From Elusimicrobiota bacterium (GTDB lineage: Bacteria > Elusimicrobiota > Elusimicrobia > UBA1565), in NCBI GenBank assembly GCA_016196755.1, contig JACPXC010000019.1, positions 90,032 through 154,031 on the forward strand: DNA of 64,000 bases, given 5' to 3'. The translations under genes and the position numbers were made by a program. Below the pieces are notes generated by a model. That model ran no database searches, was not told the origin of the DNA, and was given only the letters and a program-made list of their open reading frames with translations. Positions 17,303 through 24,503 of the stretch are shown in pieces. Positions within the stretch are counted from its first letter, which is position 1. Every line of letters begins with the position of its first letter.

Positions 17303-18422
17303 GGGTCGCCTCCCCCAGCGGCTCGAGCCATTCCTCGCGGCCCTCGTGCACGCGCCCGGTCTCCGCGTCGAGCGTGACGACCAGGCGCTCGACCCGCAGG
17401 CCTGCCGGGTCGGCCGCCTGCCCGGCCACCGGCTGGACGGCCCGCGCCAGCTCGTGGCGTCCGGACTCGAAGGCGCCGCCGCCGCGGCGCAGGATGCGCG
17501 CGCCGGCCCGCGGCGCGGCCGGCCGCTCGGCCACGGGCGAGAGCCCCCCGCCCGCCGGGAAACGCTCCAGCCAACTGCGCTTAAATCCCAGACACTCGTC
17601 CTTAAGAGCGCAGGCCTCGCAGGGCCCCGTCCGAAGGCGGTCGTCGTGGGAGGCCATGTAGAGGTCGACGGGCTTGCTCTCCGCGTCGAGGACGAGCAGG
17701 CTGTGGGCCGACCAGGCCAGCATGCGGTCGATGAGCTCGGGCGCGGCGCAGGGGGTGAGGTTGAGCAGGCGCGGACGCGGCGCCCCGCGCCGGTCGAAGG
17801 CCGCCACGGCGCGCCGGATGGCGGCGGCGGCGTCCTGTACCGTCAACGTCATCGCCGCTTCGTGGTGGACCATGTCGCCCTCGAAGAGCGGATAGATGAG
17901 GACGAAGTCCGACACGCCGCGCTCGAGGAAGGCCTCGCAGGTCTCGGTCAAGAACGCCGCGTTGGCCTTGTTGAGCACGACGTTGACGCCGACTCCGAGC
18001 CCGCGGGCGCGGATGCGCTCGAGGCCGGCCACGGCCTTCGCGAACGCCCCGGGGACCTTCACGAGCTCATCGTGGAGCTCGGGCGTGTGGCCGTGCAGCG
18101 AGACCCGGAAGTGCGTGGCCCCGGCCGCCTCGAGCGCCTCGACGGCGCCGGGCTCGCCGAGCTTGAGGCCGTTGGTCTGCACGCGGCGATACTCAAATCC
18201 CAGACGCCGGGCCAGGGCCAGCATCTCGGGAAGGTCCCGGCGCGAGGTCGGCTCGCCGCCCGTGAAGCAGACCGCGCGGTAGCCGTCCTTGGCGGCCTTG
18301 AAGAGCTCGCGCGCCACCAGCGCGAAGGGCATGCCCGGCGCGCGCCGCCAGGCGAGATCCTGGGAGCAGAACAGGCACTTCTCGTTGCAGCCGTAGCCGA
18401 GCAGGACCTCGAGCGCTTTCAC
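17295..18422 (-). CDS. Radical SAM/SPASM-like protein
   Basis: 375 aa from a GTG at 18422 that overlaps the preceding stop as GTGA, which fixes the start just before the cluster motif. Cys12, Cys16 and Cys19 (GCNEKCLFC, followed by SQDLAWRR) bind the radical SAM cluster. FTGGEPTSRRDLP is the GGE motif and VQTNGLKL and VSLHGHT the later strands. CEACALKDECLGF near the end is a SPASM-type auxiliary cysteine set. It is closely paralogous to 18419-19465 and 31910-33232 (shared CLFCSQ..W..). The C-terminal 80 residues (after LERF) extend beyond the SPASM part with no recognised domain. Probably a peptide-modifying enzyme. Confidence 0.85.
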   Translation of the reverse strand: MKALEVLLGYGCNEKCLFCSQDLAWRRAPGMPFALVARELFKAAKDGYRAVCFTGGEPTSRRDLPEMLALARRLGFEYRRVQTNGLKLGEPGAVEALEAAGATHFRVSLHGHTPELHDELVKVPGAFAKAVAGLERIRARGLGVGVNVVLNKANAAFLTETCEAFLERGVSDFVLIYPLFEGDMVHHEAAMTLTVQDAAAAIRRAVAAFDRRGAPRPRLLNLTPCAAPELIDRMLAWSAHSLLVLDAESKPVDLYMASHDDRLRTGPCEACALKDECLGFKRSWLERFPAGGGLSPVAERPAAPRAGARILRRGGGAFESGRHELARAVQPVAGQAADPAGLRVERLVVTLDAETGRVHEGREEWLEPLGEATHA

Positions 18423-19465
18423 CGCGAGCCTCTGAGAGCGGCATGCTCGCGGGGAGTCAGGACCCGCCGCCAGCCCTTCACGCCCTTCCAGCCGCGCGAG
18501 AACGGCGCCGGGACGCGCGCCAAGGGGGCGAGCTCGGCCGCCCCGAAGCGTTCCAGGTAGCGGTCGGCGACGCCCAGGCAGCGCGCGGCGTAGACGCAGC
18601 GCGCGCAGGAGGCGGGCTTGGACTTCTGCTCGGCGGCGGCCTCGGCAAGGCCTTTGCCGCCCTCCGGGCGGTCCAGGCGGTAGGCCTCCGGGTCGACGAG
18701 CAGGGACTTGGCCCCGTCGTAGAGCGCCGCCGAGTCGCCCGACCAGCGCAGGATGCGCCCCTCGTAGCCGGGAAGGACGCAAGGGGGCATGTTGAGGAGG
18801 AACGGCGGCTCCGCGCCGCGCGCGCGGAACTCCTCGAAGGCGTCGCGCACCGCGGCCGCGGCGTCGGCCATGGAGAGGGCCACGCGGTCGCCGTAGAAGG
18901 CCATGTCGCCCTCGTAGAGCGGGAAGATGAGGCCCAGGTCCGTCACGCCTCGGTCGAGGAACCAGGCGCAGGTCTCGCGCAGGCGCGGGGCGTTCATGCG
19001 GTTGAGCACGACGTTGACGCCGACGGCGACCCCGCGCGCGCGCAGGTTCTCGAGGCCGGCCCAGGCCTTGGCGAAGGCGCCGGGCACCTGGACCTGGGCG
19101 TCGTGGAGCTCGGCGCCGGGACCATGCATGGAGAACCGGGCCATGGTCAAGCCGGCGGCGGCCAACTCTCCCGCGTAGCCCGGCTCGGCCAGGCGCAGGC
19201 CGTTGGTCTGGATGTGCACCTCGGGGTAGCCGGTCTTGCGGGCCAGGGCGACCAGGCGCGTCAGGCCCTCATGGAGCGTGGGCTCGCCGCCGTTTAAGAC
19301 CAGCACGCGGGCGCCGGCCTTGTAGGCCAGCCACTGCCGGCGGGCGGCCTCGGCGAACGGGGTGAAAGGCTGTCGCCGCCAGGCGAACTCCTGGGAGCAG
19401 AACAGGCAGCGCTCGTTGCAGGCGTAGCCTAGGAACAGTTCATGGACGCGGGCCGCGCGCCGCAC
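18419..19465 (-). CDS. Radical SAM/SPASM-like protein
   Basis: 348 aa if it starts at the GTG at 19465, 25 nt after the stop of the HGS-repeat gene. An ATG at 19540 is also in frame but would read through the HGS repeat DNA in another frame, giving a low-complexity TAATARTAAT start, so I prefer the GTG. The radical SAM motif ACNERCLFC (Cys16, 20, 23 from the GTG) is followed by SQEFAWRR. LNGGEPTLHEG is the GGE motif, IQTNGLRL and FSMHGPG follow, and CARCVYAARCLG is the auxiliary Cys set. It directly follows the precursor gene, as expected for a dedicated maturase. Confidence 0.8.
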   Translation of the reverse strand: MRRAARVHELFLGYACNERCLFCSQEFAWRRQPFTPFAEAARRQWLAYKAGARVLVLNGGEPTLHEGLTRLVALARKTGYPEVHIQTNGLRLAEPGYAGELAAAGLTMARFSMHGPGAELHDAQVQVPGAFAKAWAGLENLRARGVAVGVNVVLNRMNAPRLRETCAWFLDRGVTDLGLIFPLYEGDMAFYGDRVALSMADAAAAVRDAFEEFRARGAEPPFLLNMPPCVLPGYEGRILRWSGDSAALYDGAKSLLVDPEAYRLDRPEGGKGLAEAAAEQKSKPASCARCVYAARCLGVADRYLERFGAAELAPLARVPAPFSRGWKGVKGWRRVLTPREHAALRGSR

Positions 19466-19490
19466 GGCGGCGCGGCGGCGCGGCTTCGCG

Positions 19491-19829
19491 TCAGAACGAG
19501 AAGTGGCTGCCGTGCGAGCCGTGGCTGCCGTGCGACCCATGGCTGCCGTGCGACCCGTGGCTGCCGTGCGACCCGTGGCTGGCGTGGCTGACGTGCGAGC
19601 CCGAGCCGCCCGAGTTGTGCAGGTAGTTGTTGTGGGCGGCCGCGGGCAGCTCCTGCGCGCTCTTGAGGAGCGCGGTGCCGATGATGCCGAGAGCCATCGC
19701 GGTCTTGACCACGTCCTGCTTGACGACCTTGCCCTCTTCGCTGGTGAGGAACAGGGCCGCGCCCTTCTTGGCCTCGGGGAGCAGCTTCCGCTTCCCCTTC
19801 TTCGCGCCCTTCTTGGTCTTTTTAGCCAT
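19491..19829 (-). CDS. hxsA: HxsA-like precursor peptide with C-terminal His-Gly-Ser repeats
   Basis: 112 aa from the ATG at 19829. The N-terminus is Lys-rich (MAKKTKKGAKKGKRK); residues 40-57 form a short hydrophobic helix (VVKTAMALGIIGTALLK). The C-terminus, residues 79-112, is eleven H-X-S units: HVS, HAS, eight HGS and HFS, ending in Phe. Precursors of the His-Xaa-Ser system (HxsA and variants) end in exactly such repeats and are modified by HxsB and HxsC. Usual HxsA proteins carry a different N-terminal region, so this is a short variant. It lies 9 nt after the secreted-protein gene and is followed by three radical SAM genes. The hydrophobic helix could be a leader or membrane anchor; no classical signal cleavage site is clear. 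Confidence 0.8.
   Translation of the reverse strand: MAKKTKKGAKKGKRKLLPEAKKGAALFLTSEEGKVVKQDVVKTAMALGIIGTALLKSAQELPAAAHNNYLHNSGGSGSHVSHASHGSHGSHGSHGSHGSHGSHGSHGSHFSF
19503..19595 (-). repeat. Tandem repeat coding for the H-X-S tail
   Basis: Eleven His codons spaced every 9 nt. The Ser codon alternates AGC and TCG in the HGS part, so the true DNA unit is 18 nt coding HGSHGS. Third-base changes are few among the 18-nt copies, which points to recent expansion by slippage or unequal recombination. Confidence 0.85.
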
Positions 19830-19838
19830 GTGTCCCCC

Positions 19839-20783
19839 TCAGCGGCCGCCGCCGCCCTGCGGTCCGGACTTCGGCGCCTTCTTGGCGCCGCGCTTCACAT
19901 TCTTCAAGTCGTCGAGTTTCATCGTGCCGCGCTCGGTGCAGAACTCGCTCTGCAGCTCCTGCCAGGTCTGCGGCGCGCCGGGCGAGTCCTTGGTGCCGAC
20001 CTTGGCCAGACAGATGCCGCGCTCGACGCCCGTCGACGGGCACATGCTGCGGTTCTTGTCGAGGAAGGCCAGGGTCAGCGCGGACTCGACCTGGCACTTG
20101 TCCTCGTCGCCCTTGCGCAGGTTGCAGAAACCGGTGTCGCCCGTGACCCACTGCTTGGCGGCCTCGCGGCAGTACTGCAACCCGGTCTCGTGCGGCACCT
20201 GCGGGCCCCAGTAGTATTTGATCCGCGGCTCGCAGATCTTATCGGCCGAGCCCGCCTTGAGGTTGTCGCTGAGCGAGCGCGAGAGGTTCCAGAAGCCGCC
20301 GTCGTTGTTGGGCTCCGGGGCGAGCAGCGCGCTCTGCGGGGCCTTGGCCTTGGTATTGAAGAACTTGACCGGGGTGACCAGGCGGTCCAGATAGGCCTCG
20401 GTGGCCGGATAGGCCCGCTGGCCCTTCGCGGCTCCCTTGGCTTCCCACCAGAAGTTCGCGTAGGAGTTGAGCCACTCGCAGCGCGCCTTGGCGGTGCCGA
20501 TCTCCTTCTCGTACTTGAACGCCGGGGCGATGCGGGCGAGCGCGGCGCAGGGGTTCTTCTCCTTGCGGTCGGCCGCGGCGGCCACGACGTGGGCCATCAG
20601 GCGCTGGGTCAGGCGGTCGACGGTCTTCATGTCCTTGACCCAGAAGAAGCCCTGCTGGATGAGGGTCTTGTCGTCCTTGACGTCCTGCAGACAGACCTGG
20701 TAGGGGTCGGCCTGGTGCCCGGTCTGGGCGTGGACCGGCGACGCGGCGAGGACCCAGGCGGCCAGAAGAGAGGTCATTGTCAT
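19839..20783 (-). CDS. Secreted protein of unknown function with ten cysteines
   Basis: 314 aa, ATG at 20783 (ATGA overlap with hxsB). A signal peptide is clear: MTMTSLLAAWVLAASPVHA followed by QTG. The mature part has ten Cys (for example YQVCLQDV, NPCAALAR, RCEWLNSY, ICEPRIKY, YCREAAKQW, FCNLRKG, KCQVES, MCPSTG, ICLAKV, EFCTERG), consistent with disulfides in the periplasm or outside. The C-terminal 30 residues are Lys/Gly-rich and end GGGGR. I recognise no family. Its position between hxsB and the HGS-repeat gene suggests that it is exported together with, or acts on, the modified peptide. Confidence 0.75.
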   Translation of the reverse strand: MTMTSLLAAWVLAASPVHAQTGHQADPYQVCLQDVKDDKTLIQQGFFWVKDMKTVDRLTQRLMAHVVAAAADRKEKNPCAALARIAPAFKYEKEIGTAKARCEWLNSYANFWWEAKGAAKGQRAYPATEAYLDRLVTPVKFFNTKAKAPQSALLAPEPNNDGGFWNLSRSLSDNLKAGSADKICEPRIKYYWGPQVPHETGLQYCREAAKQWVTGDTGFCNLRKGDEDKCQVESALTLAFLDKNRSMCPSTGVERGICLAKVGTKDSPGAPQTWQELQSEFCTERGTMKLDDLKNVKRGAKKAPKSGPQGGGGR

Positions 20784-22324
20784 GTCGGCTCCGTTGCGAG
20801 TACGGGATCTGAGCTGGGCGGCTCCGGCACCGCCCGCGGCGCGGCGTCCAGCCAGGACTCGAGGACCTTCCTGTCCTCGGGGTCCTGCAATTTCTCGAAG
20901 AGGGTATCAAACAAGCCCATATACAGGCGACAGCGCCCGTTATCGGGCATCCGGCCCCACAGCGAGCGCTGGGTGACGGCGTTGTAGACCGGGTCGACCC
21001 CGCACCACGGTCGGTGCGTGCACTGCGAGCAGAGCGGCTGGTGCTCGAGGGTCGAGGCCAGGGCGGCGGCGCGCACGAGCCGGCTGTCGAGGATCTCGTT
21101 ATAGGAAGTCTTCCCGACTTCACCGACGCGGAACAAAGTCTCGCCGTCCTGCGCCACCATGCGCGCCTCGTCGCCGGTGTAGACCGACCCGTCGGCGTCG
21201 TAGGCCAGCACGCCGAAGCCGGCCCCCGACGGCGAGCGCAGGTCGACGTAGCCGGGGTCGCGCGAGAGCAGGACCTTGGTCAGCAGGGTCAGGATGTGGC
21301 GCTCGTAAAAATGGTTTCCGCGCTTGTTGACGAGCAGGATATAGTCGAGCGCGCGGCGGTAGAAATGCAGCCACTCGTCGACCGTGTAGCCGATCGTCCC
21401 CCAGGAGCGCTTGGCGAACCCCAGCGGGCTCAAGGGGCGCAGGAAGATCCCGGGCAGGCCGAGGGCGACGTACTCGTCGACGATTCTTTCGGGCTGGGAC
21501 AGGCTCAGGCGCGTCGTCGTCATGAGCGCCCCGGGCTTAAACCCGCCCTTGCCGCCCGGGCGCTCGGCCGCCTCGTCGAAGTGGCGCAGCCAGCGCACCG
21601 CCTCGGCATGGCTGGCCCCGCCCGACCACAGGCGGTTCTTGTCGTGCAGGGCGGCCGGCCCGTCGAGCGAGGTGCAGACCCCGACCTCGTGCTCGGCGAG
21701 AAAGGCCGCCTTCTCCTCGTCCATGAGGCTGAAGTTCGAGACCATCGTGATGAAGACGGTGCGTTTGGCGGCCTTGGCCTTGAGGCGCGCGTACTTGGTG
21801 ACGAACTTGACCACCGGCCAGTTGAGCAGCGGCTCGCCGCCCTGGAACTCGATGATGAGGGCCGGGCTCGGGCACTCGAAGATGAGGTCGACGGTCTTCC
21901 TGGCGGTCTCCAGGGTCATGTCCTTGTCGACGCGGTCGACCCCGAAGACGCTCGAGTGGCAGTAGAGGCAGCGGTGGTTGCAGCGCAGGGTGGCGACGAG
22001 GATGTGCAGGTTCGGCGCGCGGAAGAGGTGGGCGTCCTTGGAGGCCCAAGAATCGGAGAGCGCCGCGAAGTCGAGCTGGTCGCGCACCAGGCCGCGGCCG
22101 CGCAGTTCGGCGTAGGCCGCGCCGCCCTTGTCGAGCTTGCCCTCGAGGTAGGCGCGCAGGTCGGGCTCCTCAAGCAGCGCGAAGCCGCCGTGGTCGGCGC
22201 TGATGAGCCACTTCTTGCCGACCTTGCGGTAGGCGGCGGCCAGCACGCCCTCGGGGGCGAGCCGGATCTTATCGGCGCCCGAAAGCGGCGTGAGCCGAGG
22301 CTTATCCCGTTCTAGGATGGCCAT
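20780..22324 (-). CDS. hxsB: His-Xaa-Ser system radical SAM maturase HxsB
   Basis: 514 aa from the ATG at 22324; the frame is open further upstream, but that stretch lies inside hxsD. The N-terminal 95 residues form the HxsB-type leader domain (AELRGRGLVRDQLDFAALS). Cys115, Cys119 and Cys122 in RCNHRCLYCHSS are the radical SAM cysteines, and IEFQGGEPLLNW is the GGE motif. The C-terminus has CSQCTHRPWCGVDPVYN then LWGRMPDNGRC, the auxiliary-cluster region characteristic of HxsB. HxsB proteins act with HxsC and HxsD on HxsA repeats. All expected motifs are intact. It overlaps hxsD by 23 nt. Confidence 0.9.
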   Translation of the reverse strand: MAILERDKPRLTPLSGADKIRLAPEGVLAAAYRKVGKKWLISADHGGFALLEEPDLRAYLEGKLDKGGAAYAELRGRGLVRDQLDFAALSDSWASKDAHLFRAPNLHILVATLRCNHRCLYCHSSVFGVDRVDKDMTLETARKTVDLIFECPSPALIIEFQGGEPLLNWPVVKFVTKYARLKAKAAKRTVFITMVSNFSLMDEEKAAFLAEHEVGVCTSLDGPAALHDKNRLWSGGASHAEAVRWLRHFDEAAERPGGKGGFKPGALMTTTRLSLSQPERIVDEYVALGLPGIFLRPLSPLGFAKRSWGTIGYTVDEWLHFYRRALDYILLVNKRGNHFYERHILTLLTKVLLSRDPGYVDLRSPSGAGFGVLAYDADGSVYTGDEARMVAQDGETLFRVGEVGKTSYNEILDSRLVRAAALASTLEHQPLCSQCTHRPWCGVDPVYNAVTQRSLWGRMPDNGRCRLYMGLFDTLFEKLQDPEDRKVLESWLDAAPRAVPEPPSSDPVLATEPT

Positions 22325-22793
22325 AGCGCTCTTCCCAAGTCTTCTCGACTGCGGCCAGGACCCCGGTCTTGCGCCGCGCGGCGAGTTCCGCCTCGGCCTC
22401 GGCGATGAGCTTCTCCAGTTCGGCCTTCTGCTCCTTGGAGAGCTCGGCCCCGGTGGCCGGCTGGTCCTTGTCGTCGGGGTCGCGGCGCGCGGAGACGACG
22501 GCGCGCGAGACGATGTGCTCATAGACCGGGCGGGAGTTGGCGATCAGGCGCTGGCGCAGGGCCTGGTTGTGGAGCTCGTCGACGAACTCGCGGCCCAGGG
22601 CCATGAGGCCGGCCTGGTCCTCGGTGGTCTTGGCCGAGAGGGTCAGCTTCCAGGCGGTCTTGGTCTCGTCGACGAAGGCGGTGGCGCGGTCGCTCAACAC
22701 ATGCGCGGCGCCCTGGACCAGCTCCAAGGGATGGAGCTTGCGGGGGACGCTGAAGGAGACCTCGCGGGCCTTGAGCGAGACCGAGAATCTCAC
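22302..22793 (-). CDS. hxsD: His-Xaa-Ser system protein HxsD
   Basis: 163 aa, ATG at 22793. Residues of about 3-70 form the small alpha/beta fold typical of HxsD (VQGAAHVLSDRATAFVDE, WKLTLSAK), then comes the family hallmark FVDELHNQALRQRLIANSR with PVYEHIVSRAVVSA. The last 50 residues form an extra Glu/Lys-rich coiled segment (KEQKAELEKLIAEAEAELA) ending KTWEERYG, longer than typical HxsD. Directly upstream of hxsB, as in known HXS operons. HxsD is thought to assist maturation; whether it binds the precursor is not known from this sequence. Confidence 0.85.
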   Translation of the reverse strand: MRFSVSLKAREVSFSVPRKLHPLELVQGAAHVLSDRATAFVDETKTAWKLTLSAKTTEDQAGLMALGREFVDELHNQALRQRLIANSRPVYEHIVSRAVVSARRDPDDKDQPATGAELSKEQKAELEKLIAEAEAELAARRKTGVLAAVEKTWEERYGHPRTG

Positions 22794-22794
22794 G

Positions 22795-23298
22795 CTATTT
22801 CTTCTTAGCCTTCTTTGCCGTCTTACCCGCCGGGGCGAGGTTCTTGGGCTGGGGACCAGGCGAGGGCGCCCCCTTTTCGACGATGTCCTTGAACTTCTCC
22901 AAGTCGCGAAGGAGGTTCTTCTGCACCGTGCCGTAGGCGTCCTTGAGGCGCCGGCGCGGCATGGGCGGCGAGAGCAAGGTGAGGAGCACGACCGAGCGCT
23001 GCTCGCCTAGCGGCAGGATGCGCGAGTAGACCCGGAGGTCGCCGCCCTTGGGGAGGTGCACGGTCCAGTCGGCCACGCCGAGCTCGGCGTCGATCTTGCC
23101 TTCGCTTTGACAGCTGACGACGCCGTCGGGCAGAAGATAATCGACCTCTTGCTTGCCGTCCTTCATGCGGACTTCCTGGACCGGGTGGGCCCAGCGCGGC
23201 AGTTGGAAGTGGTCGGAGGCTACGGCGAACGCCTTGTTGGCGGGGGCCTCGAGTTCCATAGAGGCGGTGACGGACGACACGATGTGTTCTTCGCTCAT
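22795..23298 (-). CDS. SRPBCC-family (polyketide cyclase-like) protein
   Basis: 167 aa from the ATG at 23298, 1 nt ahead of hxsD. The pattern VTASMELEAPANKAFAVASDHFQLPRW at the start, GKQEVDYLL and ADWTVHL strands, and a final long helix (DAYGTVQKNLLRDLEKFKDIVE) fit the SRPBCC/START-like helix-grip fold, which binds hydrophobic ligands. The C-terminal 30 residues are Pro/Lys-rich and end in KTAKKAKKK, similar in composition to the start of the HGS precursor. An in-frame start further upstream would run through the promoter and is rejected. It is the first gene of the 21-kb operon. Confidence 0.75.
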   Translation of the reverse strand: MSEEHIVSSVTASMELEAPANKAFAVASDHFQLPRWAHPVQEVRMKDGKQEVDYLLPDGVVSCQSEGKIDAELGVADWTVHLPKGGDLRVYSRILPLGEQRSVVLLTLLSPPMPRRRLKDAYGTVQKNLLRDLEKFKDIVEKGAPSPGPQPKNLAPAGKTAKKAKKK

Positions 23299-23307
23299 AA
23301 TTAAGGA

Positions 23308-23352
23308 AGTATAGGAAGTATAGAGCCCAAAACAAGGTCCCGCAAGGGCAAA
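23308..23352 (-). promoter_or_regulatory. Candidate promoter(s) of the hxsD-hxsB operon
   Basis: The minus strand carries a 9-nt direct repeat TATACTTCC TATACTTCC (23305-23322) with two possible -10 boxes TATACT (23317-23322 and 23308-23313). Matching -35 candidates are TTGCGG 17 nt before the first and TTGTTT 16 nt before the second. The ATG at 23298 lies 9 nt after the second -10. The element faces away from the AbiE promoter at 23381-23409, so the two are divergent. Confidence 0.5.
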
Positions 23353-23380
23353 AAACTGCCGCGCGCGATAAAGGCGGGCA

Positions 23381-23426
23381 TTGACACCGATTGTTCTGTA
23401 TATTATACTGTTCATTAGCAATGAAC
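23381..23426 (+). promoter_or_regulatory. Promoter and 17-bp operator-like palindrome of the AbiE cassette
   Basis: TTGACA (23381-23386), 17-nt spacer, TATACT (23404-23409). Directly after the -10 lies a perfect inverted repeat GTTCATT-AGC-AATGAAC (23410-23426) that covers the probable transcription start and the ATG at 23421. AbiEi antitoxins repress their own operon by binding inverted repeats, so this is a strong candidate site; the binding itself is inferred. Confidence 0.8.
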
Positions 23427-24503
23427 ACTACTAATACTGATAATAGAACCACCGACTACTGCCTAGGTTTCCTCAAAGAAATACTAGGGAAAGAGCCTAT
23501 TCTCCTAAATCAACCATTTGCCCAGGGACCCTATCCAGAGTACGCAGTACAGCTGCCGACCGAGCCCCCAATCATCCTAGCGGTGCACAACAAGAACACC
23601 ATCGCGACTCGAACCCAGGCTCTCCACATAGCCAACCAGTTAAAAGTCTATGGCCACAATCCCACTGAATATCTTATCTGCGCCCAATGGATTGCAGAGA
23701 CCGCCGCGGAAGAGTTTCGCAAAGCCGGCATCTGCTATGTCGATGCGGTCGGGAACCTATACCTCGCCCGCCGCCCGAAACTGTTGATCGACATCCGGGG
23801 CCGACGTCCCGAAGCGAAAATTCGCCCCGCCCCTGGCCGAATCGTAGAGGCGGGCGGGCTCAAGGTATGCCATCTCCTGCTCACCAAACCGGATATGCTC
23901 GAGCAGCCCCTACGCGTGATAGCGGAGCAGGCGGGAGTGGCGCTGGGAACGGCCCACATAGTCATGCGAGAGCTCGTCGCTGCCCGCCTGGTCCTCCTCG
24001 GACCTGGGAACAAACGCCGCTTCGGGAACGTCGAAGAGATGATCGACGCATTCGTCAGAGGCTACGCCAATAAATTACGGCCGGCATGCTTCATCAAGCG
24101 CTATCGCCACAAGAAAACCCATCCAGCGGACATCCTCGAAGACTTCAAGAAGCGGCTGGCGGGGACGAACGCACGCTGGGCGCTGACCGGCGGTATCGCG
24201 GGCAATCAAATGACTCACTTCATCGCACCCAACACGATCACAGTGTTCGCCGACCGACAGGCGGCACAACTCCTGCAGGAAGGGCCGATGCTCCCAGACC
24301 GCAACGGCAACGTAACTCTCCTGGATTTCTTCGCCGACACAGCGATCGCAGGCTTCACAGACGTCGCCGCGCCCATGGCGACGCCCCTGCTCATCTATGC
24401 CGAGTTGCTCGACGAAGGCGGGCCGCGCGAAGCGGAGGCCGCGGAGATGATTCTGGAGAAGTACATCATGCCCGGAGTGGGCCTTGAACGCCGCCCTATC
24501 TGA
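23421..24503 (+). CDS. AbiEi-family antitoxin (type IV toxin-antitoxin)
   Basis: 360 aa from the ATG at 23421; an in-frame ATG 30 nt upstream lies within the promoter and is rejected. It has an N-terminal region of mixed alpha/beta type (HNKNTIATRTQALHIANQL), a winged-helix-like part at about 150-215 (LRVIAEQAGVALGTAHIVMRELVAARLVLL), then a C-terminal domain of the long AbiEi type (WALTGGIAGNQMTHFIAP, LLIYAELLDEGGPREAEAAEMILEKYI). The final YAELL...R..EAAE.I motif is typical of the larger antitoxins. Codon use and GC are clearly lower than in the flanking genes, indicating acquisition by transfer. Confidence 0.8.
   Translation: MNTTNTDNRTTDYCLGFLKEILGKEPILLNQPFAQGPYPEYAVQLPTEPPIILAVHNKNTIATRTQALHIANQLKVYGHNPTEYLICAQWIAETAAEEFRKAGICYVDAVGNLYLARRPKLLIDIRGRRPEAKIRPAPGRIVEAGGLKVCHLLLTKPDMLEQPLRVIAEQAGVALGTAHIVMRELVAARLVLLGPGNKRRFGNVEEMIDAFVRGYANKLRPACFIKRYRHKKTHPADILEDFKKRLAGTNARWALTGGIAGNQMTHFIAPNTITVFADRQAAQLLQEGPMLPDRNGNVTLLDFFADTAIAGFTDVAAPMATPLLIYAELLDEGGPREAEAAEMILEKYIMPGVGLERRPI

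Noticed and set aside
19466..19540. ATG start at 19540 for the radical SAM gene after the precursor
   Set aside because: The added residues are the H-X-S repeat DNA read in another frame (Thr/Ala/Arg repeats). The GTG at 19465 lies after the precursor stop and just before the conserved part; the start remains somewhat uncertain.
19503..19595. CRISPR array or non-coding tandem repeat
   Set aside because: The repeat unit is 18 nt without spacers and codes in frame for H-X-S units in a gene with a start, stop and HXS neighbours.
23391..23420. ATG at 23391 as start of the AbiEi gene
   Set aside because: It falls between the -35 and -10 boxes of a consensus promoter; the ATG at 23421 follows the -10.
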